Source of the DNA: Nitrospirota bacterium | GTDB lineage: Bacteria > Nitrospirota > Thermodesulfovibrionia > UBA6902 | Direction: 5' to 3' | DNA length: 64,000 bases | Assembly: GCA_016214845.1 (NCBI GenBank) | Contig: JACRMS010000037.1 | Location: 124,001-188,000, forward strand | In this document: positions 26,100 to 35,617 of the stretch, in pieces | Position numbering within the stretch: the stretch's first letter is position 1 | Layout of the letters: each line of letters starts with the position of its first letter | Notes under the pieces: generated by a model | What the model was told of the DNA's origin: nothing | Databases searched by the model: none | What the model saw: the letters and a program-made list of their open reading frames with translations, nothing else | Translations under genes and position numbers: made by a program

Positions 26100-26573
26100 A
26101 TGGAAAAGTTTTCAATAAGCGAAGTGATTGAACAGGCTGTGCAGACGGAAAAATTAGGCTACCAGTTTTACACCACAATGGCAAAGAGGTTTGAAAAAGA
26201 CGAGGGGCTGAAGAAGCTGTTCGACACCCTCGCGACAAAGGAGCTGCGGCATGAAAAAATGTTTTCCGAATTAAAAGACATATCAGGGGAAGAAGAACCG
26301 GAAGGATGGGAAGAGGTTTCAAGTTATCTGAGGGCGATTGTCGAGTCGGAGTTCTTCCTCGGCAATAACAGCCACCTGCCTCTGCTTGAGCACGTCAAGA
26401 CCGTGGAGGATGCCGTGAACTTTGCCATGGGCTTTGAAAAAGAAACATTGCTTTACTTCCACGCGGTCAGTGACATTGTCAAGGAGAAGGATGTTGTTGA
26501 TGAGATAATCAACGAAGAGAGAAGCCACATCAAATGGCTCGCCAGGTTCAAGGAGAGCTTTAAAGCAAAATAA
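26100..26573 (+). CDS. Ferritin-like (rubrerythrin-type) diiron protein
   Basis: 157 aa four-helix protein. Candidate diiron ligands are E17 (EKLGYQFY), ELRH around residues 47-51 (KELRHEKMF), a glutamate in FEKETLLYF, and EERSH near the end. The rubredoxin domain of classic rubrerythrin is absent. It probably reduces peroxide or binds iron. It lies 27 bases after the ATPase gene with a ribosome site (AAAGGAG), as the third gene of the operon. Its stop codon abuts a MITE-like insertion. Confidence 0.83.
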   Translation: MEKFSISEVIEQAVQTEKLGYQFYTTMAKRFEKDEGLKKLFDTLATKELRHEKMFSELKDISGEEEPEGWEEVSSYLRAIVESEFFLGNNSHLPLLEHVKTVEDAVNFAMGFEKETLLYFHAVSDIVKEKDVVDEIINEERSHIKWLARFKESFKAK

Positions 26574-26574
26574 C

Positions 26575-26717
26575 GAGGCTCTTGCAAAAGTCTTGTTTTG
26601 TCATTCCCGAGGTAGTAATCGGGAATCCAGCTCCTTTGAAAAACAAAGACTTCAGGATACCCGTTTTCACGGGTATGACGGCCCAAGTCATTTTGCAAGG
26701 ACATTTGCAAGAGGCTC
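26575..26717. mobile_element. MITE-like element with TIRs and TAAC target duplication
   Basis: 143 bases bounded by imperfect 16-base inverted repeats (GAGGCTCTTGCAAAAG left; GAGCCTCTTGCAAATG as the complement of the right end, 14 of 16 matching). The four bases TAAC occur directly on both sides (26571-26574 and 26718-26721), like a target-site duplication. The interior holds a CATTCCCGA/TCGGGAATC hairpin and an ACCCGTTTTCACGGGT hairpin. No transposase is encoded. Confidence 0.65.
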
Positions 26718-26815
26718 TAACGTTATGAGTTATCTCATGGGAACGCGTATCTCATTTATGCTGTAGTATTATACGTTGCTAAAGGAAACGGCATAAAAAG
26801 ACGAAATCATATTGT

Positions 26816-28516
26816 ATGGGCTTTAGTTTTGCATGGAAACAGCGTAAGCGTTTTACCGCTTTCATCGATCTTCTCATAATCGGGGTCCTCGGAAGCGCGA
26901 TATATTTAATAGCTGTATTCACCACTGCACACGAGTTAATTGATAACTGGACAGGCAACAGGCGGTTTTTAGGACTTGAGCTTGATGAACTCGTGGTCGT
27001 ATTTGCATTTCTTGGGATTGCTTTCAGTATCTTCTCAATACGCAGATGGAATGAGCTTCATCATGAAACAATCAAACGTGAAGAATCCGAGAAGAAGCTG
27101 CTGGAGCAGGAAAATAAATTCAGAGATTTAGTGGAGAAGTCGTTAGCAGGCGTTTACCTGGTGCAGAATGAAATATTCAGGTATGTCAATCCGGAGCTGG
27201 CTAATCTGTTTGGTTATACGGCAAATGAACTGATAGACAGGAAAGGCCCGGCAGATGTTGTATTGCCGGAAGATTGGCCTCTCGTTAAAGAGAATTTGCA
27301 GAAGCGGATGTCCGGCGAGGCCGGATCTATTCACTACAGTTTCAGAGGAGTAAAGAAAAATGGAGAGATCATCTATGTGTCTGTTTACGGCTCCAGAACA
27401 TTATATCATGGACGGCCTGCCGTTATAGGGACGTTGCTGGATATTACCGAGCGCAAGCTGAAGGCGGAGGCGCTGAGGCAGAATGAGGAACGCATTATCA
27501 GGCAGAGCTGCGAGCTTGAAGCCATGAACGTGGAGCTGATGACTTTGCACAAAGTTACGTCGGCCATTAGCCACAAGCTGGACAGGCAAAGCCTCTTTAA
27601 AAATATTCTTAATGCAATAACCGAACTTGATATTATCAAGGTCAAACGTCAGGCCGGAATATTTATTGTAGAAGGCGACAGGTTAAATCTTGTCGCGCAC
27701 CTCGGACACCCAAAGGCTTTTCTGGATATGCATGAGAACATGACAGTAAACGACTGCCTTTGCGGGCTTGCGGCAAGGACAGGAGAGATTGTAGTTTGTA
27801 AGGATTTCCATGCTGACCGCCATCACACAATTCAGTATCCCGGCATGGAGTCTCACGGGCATATAATTTTACCGCTGAAAACCGCAGATAAAGTAGTAGG
27901 GGTTTTGTACCTTTACCTGCCGCCCCACGCTGAAGTTGGCGAGAGTATACTTACTACACTCGGGACAATTGGAAATCAGATCGGCATAGCAATCAACAAC
28001 TCCATGCTCTATGAAGAGACGAGGGAGCTTTCACTGCATGACCCGCTTACAGGACTTGCCAACAGGCGTATGATGGGCATTGTATTTGAAAGGAGCATTG
28101 CAAGGGCCAGGAGATTTGGAAGTTCCTTTTCAATCATCATGCTGGACCTGGATAATTTCAAAAAATATAACGACACCCACGGACATCCTGAAGGAGACAG
28201 GCTGCTTGTTGAAGTCGCCCGCATGCTGTCAGAGGAGGTAAGGGATCTTGACCTTGTTGCCAGATACGGAGGAGAAGAATTTTTGATACTACTTCCTGAA
28301 ACAGATTTAAAAATAGCCTGCAAGGTGGCAGAGAGGATACGGAAATCCGTTGAGACAAAGACGGCGATTACCCTCAGCCTCGGCGTTACATCCTGTTATC
28401 CCGGGATCCAGAGCATGAAAGACTTTATAAAAGAGGCGGATGATGCATTATACCAGGCAAAGCAAAAAGGCAAGAACAGGGTTGAGGTAGCCGAGCCCGG
28501 ATTGGTTGGCGGGTGA
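26816..28516 (+). CDS. Membrane PAS-GAF diguanylate cyclase
   Basis: 566 aa. Two hydrophobic segments near the N terminus (residues 15-40 and 60-80), PAS (about 100-220), GAF (about 250-400), then GGDEF (about 405-560). The active site reads ARYGGEEFLIL. An allosteric I site, RDLD, sits five residues before it, so product inhibition by c-di-GMP is likely. Its c-di-GMP could act on the PilZ protein at 18780. No clear ribosome site before the chosen ATG. Confidence 0.88.
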   Translation: MGFSFAWKQRKRFTAFIDLLIIGVLGSAIYLIAVFTTAHELIDNWTGNRRFLGLELDELVVVFAFLGIAFSIFSIRRWNELHHETIKREESEKKLLEQENKFRDLVEKSLAGVYLVQNEIFRYVNPELANLFGYTANELIDRKGPADVVLPEDWPLVKENLQKRMSGEAGSIHYSFRGVKKNGEIIYVSVYGSRTLYHGRPAVIGTLLDITERKLKAEALRQNEERIIRQSCELEAMNVELMTLHKVTSAISHKLDRQSLFKNILNAITELDIIKVKRQAGIFIVEGDRLNLVAHLGHPKAFLDMHENMTVNDCLCGLAARTGEIVVCKDFHADRHHTIQYPGMESHGHIILPLKTADKVVGVLYLYLPPHAEVGESILTTLGTIGNQIGIAINNSMLYEETRELSLHDPLTGLANRRMMGIVFERSIARARRFGSSFSIIMLDLDNFKKYNDTHGHPEGDRLLVEVARMLSEEVRDLDLVARYGGEEFLILLPETDLKIACKVAERIRKSVETKTAITLSLGVTSCYPGIQSMKDFIKEADDALYQAKQKGKNRVEVAEPGLVGG

Positions 28517-28529
28517 AACAGAGAGTGAT

Positions 28530-28610
28530 ATGGGAAAACTGAATTGCTGGGAATTCAAAAAATGCGGCAGCCTGACGCAGAGCCGCTTGCGGAGGTTATC
28601 TAAAATTTAA
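28530..28610 (+). pseudogene. Remnant of a two-CW domain protein
   Basis: 26 codons begin MGKLNCWEFKKCGS, matching the first 13 residues of the intact two-CW protein at 43493-43804 (MAKLNCWEFKKCGR). The sequence then leaves the family and stops, overlapping the 3' end of asnS by 11 bases. It looks like a 5' fragment left by deletion when asnS came to lie next to it. Confidence 0.6.
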
Positions 28611-29985
28611 TCGTCTGCGGCGCGCGGGGGCATGGGATGACGTCGCGGATGTTGTGCATCCCGGTGATATACTGCACCAGCCTCTCAAAGCCCAATCCAA
28701 ACCCCGCATGAGGAGCGGAGCCGAACCTGCGGAGGTCAAGATACCATTGCACATTTTCAAAAGGTATCCCCAATTGGCCCATCCTCTCAGTTAATGCCTC
28801 AAGCCTTTCCTCGCGCTGGCTGCCGCCGATTATCTCGCCGATTTTCGGGACGAGCACGTCCATTGCGGCAACGGTCTTTCCGTCGTCATTCATCCTCATG
28901 TAAAACGCCTTTATCTCTTTCGGGTAATCCGTCACGATCACGGGCCCTTTATAGACCTTGTCAGTCAGGTAACGCTCATGTTCAGACTGCAAATCCAGTC
29001 CCCATTTCACGGGGAACTCAAATTTCTCTGTCGCCTTCTCCAGCTCTTTGACGGCATCGGTGTACGAGATGTGGACAAAAGATTTTTCGGAAAGGTTTTT
29101 AAGTTCGGCGATGGAGGTGTTCTTATAAAACTTTTCAAGAAATGCGATCTCGCTCTCGCCTTTCTCCAGGACCTTTCCGCACAAGGTCCTGAAAAAATCT
29201 TCAGCCAGCTCCATATCGTCTTTAATATCAGCAAAGGCCATCTCCGGCTCTATCATCCAGAACTCGGAAAGATGGCGCGTGGTGTTCGAGTTCTCAGCCC
29301 TGAAGGTAGGGCCGAAGGTATAAACATCGCCCAGCGACATCGCGAGAAACTCCGCCTCAAGCTGACCGCTCACTGTCAGATAAGCGCGTTTGCCGAAAAA
29401 GTCATGTGAAAAATCAATGCCGTTGTTGCCCCTCGGAGGTCTCTCCAGATCAAGCGTTGTCACTGTAAACAAATCACCTGCCCCCTCGCAATCGCTTGCA
29501 GTGATTACCGGCGTATGGACCCAGACAAATCCCCGGCCCTGAAAGAATTCATGCACCGCCTCCGCAAGGATATTACGCACCCTGAAGACTGCACCGAACG
29601 TGTTTGTCCGTGGCCTCAGATGTCCTATCTCGCGCAGGAATTCAAGCGTGTGCCCTTTTTTCTGCAAAGGATATAAGGCAGGATCGGCATCGCCGAAAAT
29701 TTCAATCCCGGAAACTTCCATCTCGAACTTCTGCCCCTGTGCCGGAGATTCTTTCAAGATGCCGGTGGCTTTAATCGCGGCCCCGGTGTTGCAGTGAGTT
29801 AATTTCTGAAAAGCCGGTGATGTTTCAGCAATGACGAGCTGCAGGGTGTCCTGTGTCGAGCCGTCATTCAGCGCAATGAAGGCAATGCCCTTTGATTCGC
29901 GCCTCGTCCTCACCCAGCCGCAGACAGTGATCGCCTGCCCGGCGCTTCCGTCAGAAAGAATGTTTTTTATCCGAAGCCGTTTCAT
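28600..29985 (-). CDS. asnS: Asparagine-tRNA ligase
   Basis: 461 aa class II synthetase. N-terminal OB fold (VCGWVRTRRESKGIAFIALNDGS), motif 2 region TFRAENSNTTRHLSEFWMIEPEMAF, and motif 3 GFGLGFERLVQYITGMHNIRDVIPCPRAP at the C terminus. The LxExE-type motif for Asn (SEFWMIEPEMAF) supports AsnRS over AspRS. Upstream, GGGAGGATTTC precedes the ATG and a TATTAT box lies some 40 bases before. Confidence 0.95.
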   Translation of the reverse strand: MKRLRIKNILSDGSAGQAITVCGWVRTRRESKGIAFIALNDGSTQDTLQLVIAETSPAFQKLTHCNTGAAIKATGILKESPAQGQKFEMEVSGIEIFGDADPALYPLQKKGHTLEFLREIGHLRPRTNTFGAVFRVRNILAEAVHEFFQGRGFVWVHTPVITASDCEGAGDLFTVTTLDLERPPRGNNGIDFSHDFFGKRAYLTVSGQLEAEFLAMSLGDVYTFGPTFRAENSNTTRHLSEFWMIEPEMAFADIKDDMELAEDFFRTLCGKVLEKGESEIAFLEKFYKNTSIAELKNLSEKSFVHISYTDAVKELEKATEKFEFPVKWGLDLQSEHERYLTDKVYKGPVIVTDYPKEIKAFYMRMNDDGKTVAAMDVLVPKIGEIIGGSQREERLEALTERMGQLGIPFENVQWYLDLRRFGSAPHAGFGLGFERLVQYITGMHNIRDVIPCPRAPQTIKF

Positions 29986-30297
29986 GAAATCCTCCCAGTT
30001 AATATGAATTCTATAATACCATGAAGATGGAAGATGGCTGAAAGTTTATTTTTTTTGTTCCCCTTTATTTAATTTTCATCTTTATATAAAATAAAACGTT
30101 TTTTCGTTTGAAATGGATACGGAAAGTTTTTTCTTCATAGGTTTTATCTGTTCCCTTTCGGCTGCAGCAATCTCTCTTCTGCCTGTCCCGAAAGTGAAAG
30201 GCCCTAACTGTATCCGCTTCACACCCGCCGCAATATCAAATAAGAAAGTCATTGATTTTTCCACTGAAGCAGCTGTGATATTTCGGGGGTCATCGAA

Positions 30298-32343
30298 ATG
30301 ATCATTACGCCTCTTGCGATAGTCTCTTTATCTGTACTGCTGCTCTTTCTGTCGGTGATGCTTGTGCCGCTTTTGAAAAACAACCAGCGTCTATTAATCA
30401 GTACATCTTTCACCCTGGCTTCAGCCGCTTCATTACTTGGCATAACAGGAGGCGTCTGGGCTGTCGGCGGAGCTATTACAAATAAAATGATCCTGCCTGT
30501 GGGACTGCCCGACCTTCCTTTTCATCTGAGGACCGATCCGCTTGCGGGTTTCTTCATTACGGTAATATGCCTGCTGTCGCTCTTTGTATCGATGTATTCT
30601 CTTGGCTATATCAAGGGATATTTAGGACGCAGGCCGGTAACAAGTCTTGTTGTTTTCTACAACATTTTTCTTGCAGGCATGCTGATGGTTGTGCTGGCGG
30701 ATGACGCGCTGTTCTTTCTTATCGCGTGGGAAGTCATGGCCGCGGCCTCATACTTCCTTGTAATGTTTGAAGATGAACGCATAGAAAACAGGCGTGCCGC
30801 ATTTCTCTATATAATAGTCGCGCATGTAGGGGCGATCGCGATACTCTTGTCCTTTGGAATCATGGCGGGCCTTACCACGGGTTTTGAAAGTTTCAGCGGC
30901 TACACGTTTGACGCCATGCGGCAGGCTGAGTTCCCTCTTAAATGGGCAACTGCCGCGTTCCTGCTGGCCTTTTTCGGGTTTGCCGCAAAGGCGGGCGTGG
31001 TCCCACTTCATGTCTGGCTTCCTGAGGCGCATCCGGTTGCTCCGTCAAATGTTTCCGCTTTGATGAGCGGCGTAATGCTTAAGACCGCCATCTATGGAAT
31101 AGTGCGCGTGTCTTTTGATCTCCTCGGTACATATCCGTGGTGGTGGGGGGCCATTGTTTTGATACTCGGACTGATATCCGCTGTTATGGGCGTGCTCTAC
31201 GCACTTATGCAGCATGATCTCAAGAGACTGCTCGCTTACCATTCCGTGGAGAATATCGGGATCATACTCATCGGCATCGGTCTGTCAATGATATTCACTT
31301 CATTTAATATGCCCATGCTTGCCGCGTTAGGCCTGATCGCAGGGCTTTATCATACAATGAATCACGCCATGTTCAAAGGACTGCTCTTTATGGGCGCCGG
31401 GGCCGTGCTTCACGCTACTAAAGAGCGCAATATGGAGGAAATGGGCGGACTGATACACCGGATGCCGTGGACAGCGGCGCTGTTTCTTATAGGGTGCGTT
31501 TCCATTTCCGCGCTGCCTCCTTTTAACGGGTTCGTGTCTGAGTGGCTTACGTTTCAGGCGTTTCTGCTTTCACCCGCGCTGCCAAGTCCGTTACTGAAAT
31601 TATTGGTCCCTCTTGGCGCGGCGCTTCTCGCGCTGACAGGCGCGCTTGCCGCCGCCTGCTTCGTAAAGGCGTTCGGGGTAACTTTTTTAGGGCACTGGAG
31701 AGGGCATCATATGCCCCGCGTCCATGAGGCTGACTGGTTTATGCGCTCCGGTATGATATTGGCTGCGCTGACCTGTTTTTTACTTGGCGTGTTACCCACC
31801 CTGTTTATTGACTGGATGGACATAATTCCGCAGCAGTTGATCGGGACAAAGATCGGCGCGTCCTCAGGAACTTACGGCTGGCTGTGGCTTACGCCAGTTG
31901 CACAACAGAGGGCGTCATATTCAGGCCCGATAGTTTTTGTGGGCATATTGCTTGTCGTGGTTGCGGCGTATCTTATACTGCACGTCAAGCCCGGCGCAAT
32001 ACACAGAGTGCCTATCTGGGACTGCGGCTTTGGAAGGCTTAACCAGAGAATGCAATACAATGCCACATCTTTCTCAATGCCGATCCGCAGGATATTCGGC
32101 TTTCTTTTCAGCATCAGGGAACAGGTGAGGCTTACACCGAGGGGCGTATACAAGGCTTTTCCTAAAAGGTTAAATTATTATCTTCGCGTAAGAGACCGTT
32201 TCTGGGGCTGGCTCTACAATCCGGTCATAGAATTCAGTTTCTGGGTATCGCGCATGGTGGGCAGGCTCCAGCAGGGGCGCATTCAGGCGTATCTCATATA
32301 TTCTTTTATAACTATAATAGTGCTGTTGGTGTTTTCACGATGA
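30298..32343 (+). CDS. hyfB: HyfB-like proton-translocating antiporter-type subunit
   Basis: 681 aa, about 16 membrane segments. NuoL/MrpA-type fold: conserved WEVMAAASYFLV, AAKAGVVPLHVWLPEAHPVAPSNVSALMSGVMLKTAIYGI and HSVENIGII. HyfB of hydrogenase 4 has this length and order. It would carry protons or sodium across the membrane in a hydrogenase-like complex. First gene of a six-gene operon; it overlaps the next by four bases (ATGA). Confidence 0.88.
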   Translation: MIITPLAIVSLSVLLLFLSVMLVPLLKNNQRLLISTSFTLASAASLLGITGGVWAVGGAITNKMILPVGLPDLPFHLRTDPLAGFFITVICLLSLFVSMYSLGYIKGYLGRRPVTSLVVFYNIFLAGMLMVVLADDALFFLIAWEVMAAASYFLVMFEDERIENRRAAFLYIIVAHVGAIAILLSFGIMAGLTTGFESFSGYTFDAMRQAEFPLKWATAAFLLAFFGFAAKAGVVPLHVWLPEAHPVAPSNVSALMSGVMLKTAIYGIVRVSFDLLGTYPWWWGAIVLILGLISAVMGVLYALMQHDLKRLLAYHSVENIGIILIGIGLSMIFTSFNMPMLAALGLIAGLYHTMNHAMFKGLLFMGAGAVLHATKERNMEEMGGLIHRMPWTAALFLIGCVSISALPPFNGFVSEWLTFQAFLLSPALPSPLLKLLVPLGAALLALTGALAAACFVKAFGVTFLGHWRGHHMPRVHEADWFMRSGMILAALTCFLLGVLPTLFIDWMDIIPQQLIGTKIGASSGTYGWLWLTPVAQQRASYSGPIVFVGILLVVVAAYLILHVKPGAIHRVPIWDCGFGRLNQRMQYNATSFSMPIRRIFGFLFSIREQVRLTPRGVYKAFPKRLNYYLRVRDRFWGWLYNPVIEFSFWVSRMVGRLQQGRIQAYLIYSFITIIVLLVFSR

Positions 32344-33284
32344 AACTTTACAGATTCGTAATAGAATTTCTCCAGATAGCGATTCTCCTCGGGGTCGCGC
32401 CAGCGTTCACGGGATGGGTAAGAATGCTGAAATGCTGGTCGCAGGGACGCACATCAGCAGGCATATTTCAGCCTTACAGGGACATCCTGAAATTATTTTC
32501 AAAGGACATCTTTTTAGCTGATAACGCTTCATGGATATTCCGCTTCACGCCTTACCTTGTGTTCGGAACAGCCGTGCTTGCCGGAGCAATAATTCCCATG
32601 TTGTCACTGGAACTTCCTATAGCGTCCACTGCTGACGTAATTGTTCTTGTAGCGCTCTTTGCGATTGCGCGCTTCTTTACCGCGCTTGCGGGAATGGATA
32701 TCGGGACTGCTTTCGGCGGCATGGGTTCAAGCCGCGAAATGACAATAGCGTCATTGGCCGAACCTGCCATGCTCATGGCTATATTTACAGTTTCGCTGGC
32801 AAGCAAATCAACTTCACTGTCGCAGATGGTGCATGTTATCTACAGCGGTCAGATCGCTTTAAGGCCTTCACTCGCGTTTGCCTTTTTTGCTTTTATATTG
32901 ATCGCCCTTGCTGAGACCGGCAGGATACCGGTTGATAATCCGGCCACGCACCTTGAACTTACAATGATCCATGAGGCCATGATACTTGAATATTCGGGAA
33001 GGCATCTGGCGCTTATAGAATGGGCGAGCATGATGAAGCTCTTTCTTTTTGTCATGCTGGGGGTTGCGGCCTTTGCTCCCTGGGGCATTGCGGAAACAGG
33101 CGATCTCGCCGCAATCTTTCTGGCGTTTGTATTTATGCTGTTAAAGCTTGTAATTGTCGGGACCGTGCTTGTAATGATAGAGACAGGTCTTGCCAAGATG
33201 AGGATATTCCGGCTGACCGAATTTTTAGGGTCGGCGTTTTTACTTGCAACACTCGGGATGCTGTCTTATTTTATTTTGGAATGA
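32340..33284 (+). CDS. hyfC: HyfC/NuoH-like membrane anchor subunit
   Basis: 314 aa, about eight membrane segments. NuoH/HycD/HyfC type: GRTSAGIFQPYRDILKLFSKD near the N terminus and AETGRIPVDNPATHLELTMIHEAMILEYSG, the conserved loop that contacts the quinone-site region in complex I. It links the peripheral arm to the membrane arm. Confidence 0.9.
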   Translation: MKLYRFVIEFLQIAILLGVAPAFTGWVRMLKCWSQGRTSAGIFQPYRDILKLFSKDIFLADNASWIFRFTPYLVFGTAVLAGAIIPMLSLELPIASTADVIVLVALFAIARFFTALAGMDIGTAFGGMGSSREMTIASLAEPAMLMAIFTVSLASKSTSLSQMVHVIYSGQIALRPSLAFAFFAFILIALAETGRIPVDNPATHLELTMIHEAMILEYSGRHLALIEWASMMKLFLFVMLGVAAFAPWGIAETGDLAAIFLAFVFMLLKLVIVGTVLVMIETGLAKMRIFRLTEFLGSAFLLATLGMLSYFILE

Positions 33285-33300
33285 GATGGAGAATAAGGTG

Positions 33301-33364
33301 TTAGGGGTCAGGGATTAGGGATTAGTAAAAAACTAACCCCCAACCCCCGATCCCCAATCCCTAA
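33301..33364. repeat. Hairpin repeat between hyfC- and hyfE-like genes
   Basis: TTAGGGGTCAGGGATTAGGG and following bases form the left arm; GGGGATCGGGGGTTGGGGGTTAG is the complement of the right. The left arm is the same repeat found inside the P-type ATPase at 24602-24632. It splits an otherwise tightly packed operon. Confidence 0.75.
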
Positions 33365-33371
33365 AAATGAT

Positions 33372-34037
33372 ATGGATTTAAATGTTGCCGCACAGTTAAA
33401 TAGTTTTTTGGCCGCCTTTGTGCTGCTTACCGCGTTTGGAATGCTGGTGCAGAGGAGGATGTACGGGCTTGTGCACCTGTTTACATGGCAGGGACTTTTT
33501 TTATCGATCAATACGGCCGTTGTCGGTTTTGTCGCCGGGAAACATCACCTTTATATATCGTCCATTCTGACATTGTCTTTGAAAGTCATCCTGCTTCCCT
33601 ATATCCTGCACGTGCTCATACGGCGGCTCAAGGTACACAAAGAGGTGGAAGTGGTAGTGAACATTCCCATGACAATGATGATGGGCATAGCCCTTGTTAT
33701 ATTCTCTTATTACCTGATGGCCCCTGTTACCCAGCTTTCCACTCTCGTTACACGCTCGACGCTCGCTGTCGCGCTTGCCACCGTCATGATCGGGTTGCTG
33801 ATGATGATAACGAGAAAACATGCCGTCACGCAGATAATAGGATTTCTTGCTATGGAAAACGGGCTCTTCTTCGCGGCCACCAGCGCGACATACGGGATGC
33901 CGCTCGTGGTGGAATTGGGAGTAGCGCTTGATATTCTGATCGCGGCGTTCATATTCGGGATATTCTTTTTTCATATACACACTACCTTTGACAGCCTGGA
34001 TGTCGACCAGATGGCAAGGCTGAAAGAGGAGGATTGA
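33372..34037 (+). CDS. hyfE: HyfE-like membrane subunit
   Basis: 221 aa, about seven membrane segments, with an extended GFLAMENGLFFAATSATYGMPLVVELGVALDIL segment that recalls NuoK. This is the pattern of hydrogenase-4 HyfE. It would complete the ion-conducting membrane arm. Confidence 0.85.
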   Translation: MDLNVAAQLNSFLAAFVLLTAFGMLVQRRMYGLVHLFTWQGLFLSINTAVVGFVAGKHHLYISSILTLSLKVILLPYILHVLIRRLKVHKEVEVVVNIPMTMMMGIALVIFSYYLMAPVTQLSTLVTRSTLAVALATVMIGLLMMITRKHAVTQIIGFLAMENGLFFAATSATYGMPLVVELGVALDILIAAFIFGIFFFHIHTTFDSLDVDQMARLKEED

Positions 34038-34171
34038 AAGTAGCGATAAGCTTTCAGCAATAAGCGGTAAGCTTTTCGTCATTCCCGCGAAGGCGGGAAC
34101 AAGAGAGAAGACGGTTTTTGTAGTTTTAGCTTAGAGCTAATCGCTTAAAGCTATTTTAAGGAGCAGACATA

Positions 34172-35617
34172 ATGTTACTGGTTTTACTACTGGTGCCGCT
34201 TTTTGCGGCGGTGATACTGGGGTTTGTGGGAGACAGGAAGTTTGCGCCCGAGATAAACATCGCCGGGTCAGCCGCAACATTTGTAGCGGGCGCGGGACTT
34301 GCTCTGCAGGTTTATGAGCAGGGGCCGATGCTTGCCGGAGGGAAGTTTTTCTTCGTTGACGCGTTCAATGTCTATCTGGCTGTGCTTACATCTTTTGTCT
34401 CCATGACAACGGCGATCTTCAGCAGGAGATATATGAGGAGGGAAAAGGAGCACGGGCGGGTAGGGCACGTAAGGATGCGCTTCTATCACGCGATGTTCCA
34501 GCTTTTCATCTTCGCAATGCTTTTGTGTTTACTGACAAATAATATCGGCGTGCTCTGGATCGCTATGGAGCTCGCTACATTGTCCACGGTCCTGCTCGTC
34601 TCCCTATACAGGACACCTACCGCAATTGAGGCGGCGTGGAAATATTTCATACTCTGCGGCGTTGGTATCGCGCAGGCTCTCTTTGGAACGGTGCTGCTGT
34701 ACTTCGCCGCTGAAAAAGTCCTTGGAGAAGGCGGCGAGGCGCTTCTCTGGACCAACCTGAGCCAGGTAAGCGGAAGCCTTGAGCCTACAGTTCTCTCTCT
34801 TGCCTTTGTATTTCTCATGGTAGGGTACGGCACGAAAGTCGGCCTTGTTCCCCTGCATAACTGGCTGCCGGACGCGCACAGCGAAGGCCCCACACCCATA
34901 TCCGCCGTGCTTTCAGGCCTTTTGCTGAACATCGCGCTTTATGCCCTCGTAAGATGCAAGGTGCTTGTCGACGGTTCTACCGGCACACACCGCGCGGGAA
35001 ATATAATGATGGGCTTCGGACTGCTCTCAATACTTGTTGCGGCTTTCTCTCTCCTGAGGCAGAAAGATATTAAACGCATGTTCTCTTATTCATCCATCGA
35101 GCATATGGGAATAGCGACCTTCGCCTTCGGCCTCGGAGGGCCCATTGCAACATTCGGCGCGCTCCTGCACATGCTCGTGCACAGTCTCGCAAAGTCATCC
35201 ATATTTTTTACCGTAGGCCATGCCTCCCAGATGCACAGGACACAGGAGATGGACAAAATCAGAGGTCTCTTCAAAGGCAATTCACTGGTCGGATGGGGAC
35301 TGATGTTCGGCGTAATGGCAATCGTAGGAATGCCGCCCTTTGGTGTCTTTACAAGCGAGTTTCTTATATTGACGGCAACAATAAAAGACGCGCCATTGTT
35401 GACGCCGTTTCTTCTGCTGGGTCTTGGGGTGGCTTTCGCTGCCCTTTTCAGAAGGGTGCAGCCGATGGTCTCAGGCGATATGCCGCCTTATCAGAAGCCC
35501 ATAAAAGTAGCGCACCTGCCTGTGCTGCTGCATATGGTGCTGGTCCTTATTCTCGGCGTTTATATGCCGGCGTTTCTTAATAACTGGTTTCATACCGCAG
35601 TGGAGTTATTGAAATGA
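34172..35617 (+). CDS. hyfF: HyfF-like antiporter-type subunit
   Basis: 481 aa, about 14 membrane segments. NuoN/MrpD type: WIAMELATLSTVLLVSLYR, GTKVGLVPLHNWLPDAHSEGPTPISAVLSGLLLNIALYALVR and SYSSIEHMGIATFAFG. A second ion-translocating unit beside HyfB-like. It has GGAG six bases before its ATG. It overlaps the next gene by four bases (ATGA). Confidence 0.88.
   Translation: MLLVLLLVPLFAAVILGFVGDRKFAPEINIAGSAATFVAGAGLALQVYEQGPMLAGGKFFFVDAFNVYLAVLTSFVSMTTAIFSRRYMRREKEHGRVGHVRMRFYHAMFQLFIFAMLLCLLTNNIGVLWIAMELATLSTVLLVSLYRTPTAIEAAWKYFILCGVGIAQALFGTVLLYFAAEKVLGEGGEALLWTNLSQVSGSLEPTVLSLAFVFLMVGYGTKVGLVPLHNWLPDAHSEGPTPISAVLSGLLLNIALYALVRCKVLVDGSTGTHRAGNIMMGFGLLSILVAAFSLLRQKDIKRMFSYSSIEHMGIATFAFGLGGPIATFGALLHMLVHSLAKSSIFFTVGHASQMHRTQEMDKIRGLFKGNSLVGWGLMFGVMAIVGMPPFGVFTSEFLILTATIKDAPLLTPFLLLGLGVAFAALFRRVQPMVSGDMPPYQKPIKVAHLPVLLHMVLVLILGVYMPAFLNNWFHTAVELLK

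Noticed and set aside
26816-28516. c-di-GMP riboswitch near the diguanylate cyclase or PilZ genes
   Set aside because: The conserved GEMM core was not found in the upstream regions of either gene.
30113-30301. 62-codon plus-strand reading just before the hyfB-like gene, with an overlapping stop/start (ATGA)
   Set aside because: No ribosome site, no family resemblance, and an equally long reading exists on the opposite strand; the overlap can be chance.
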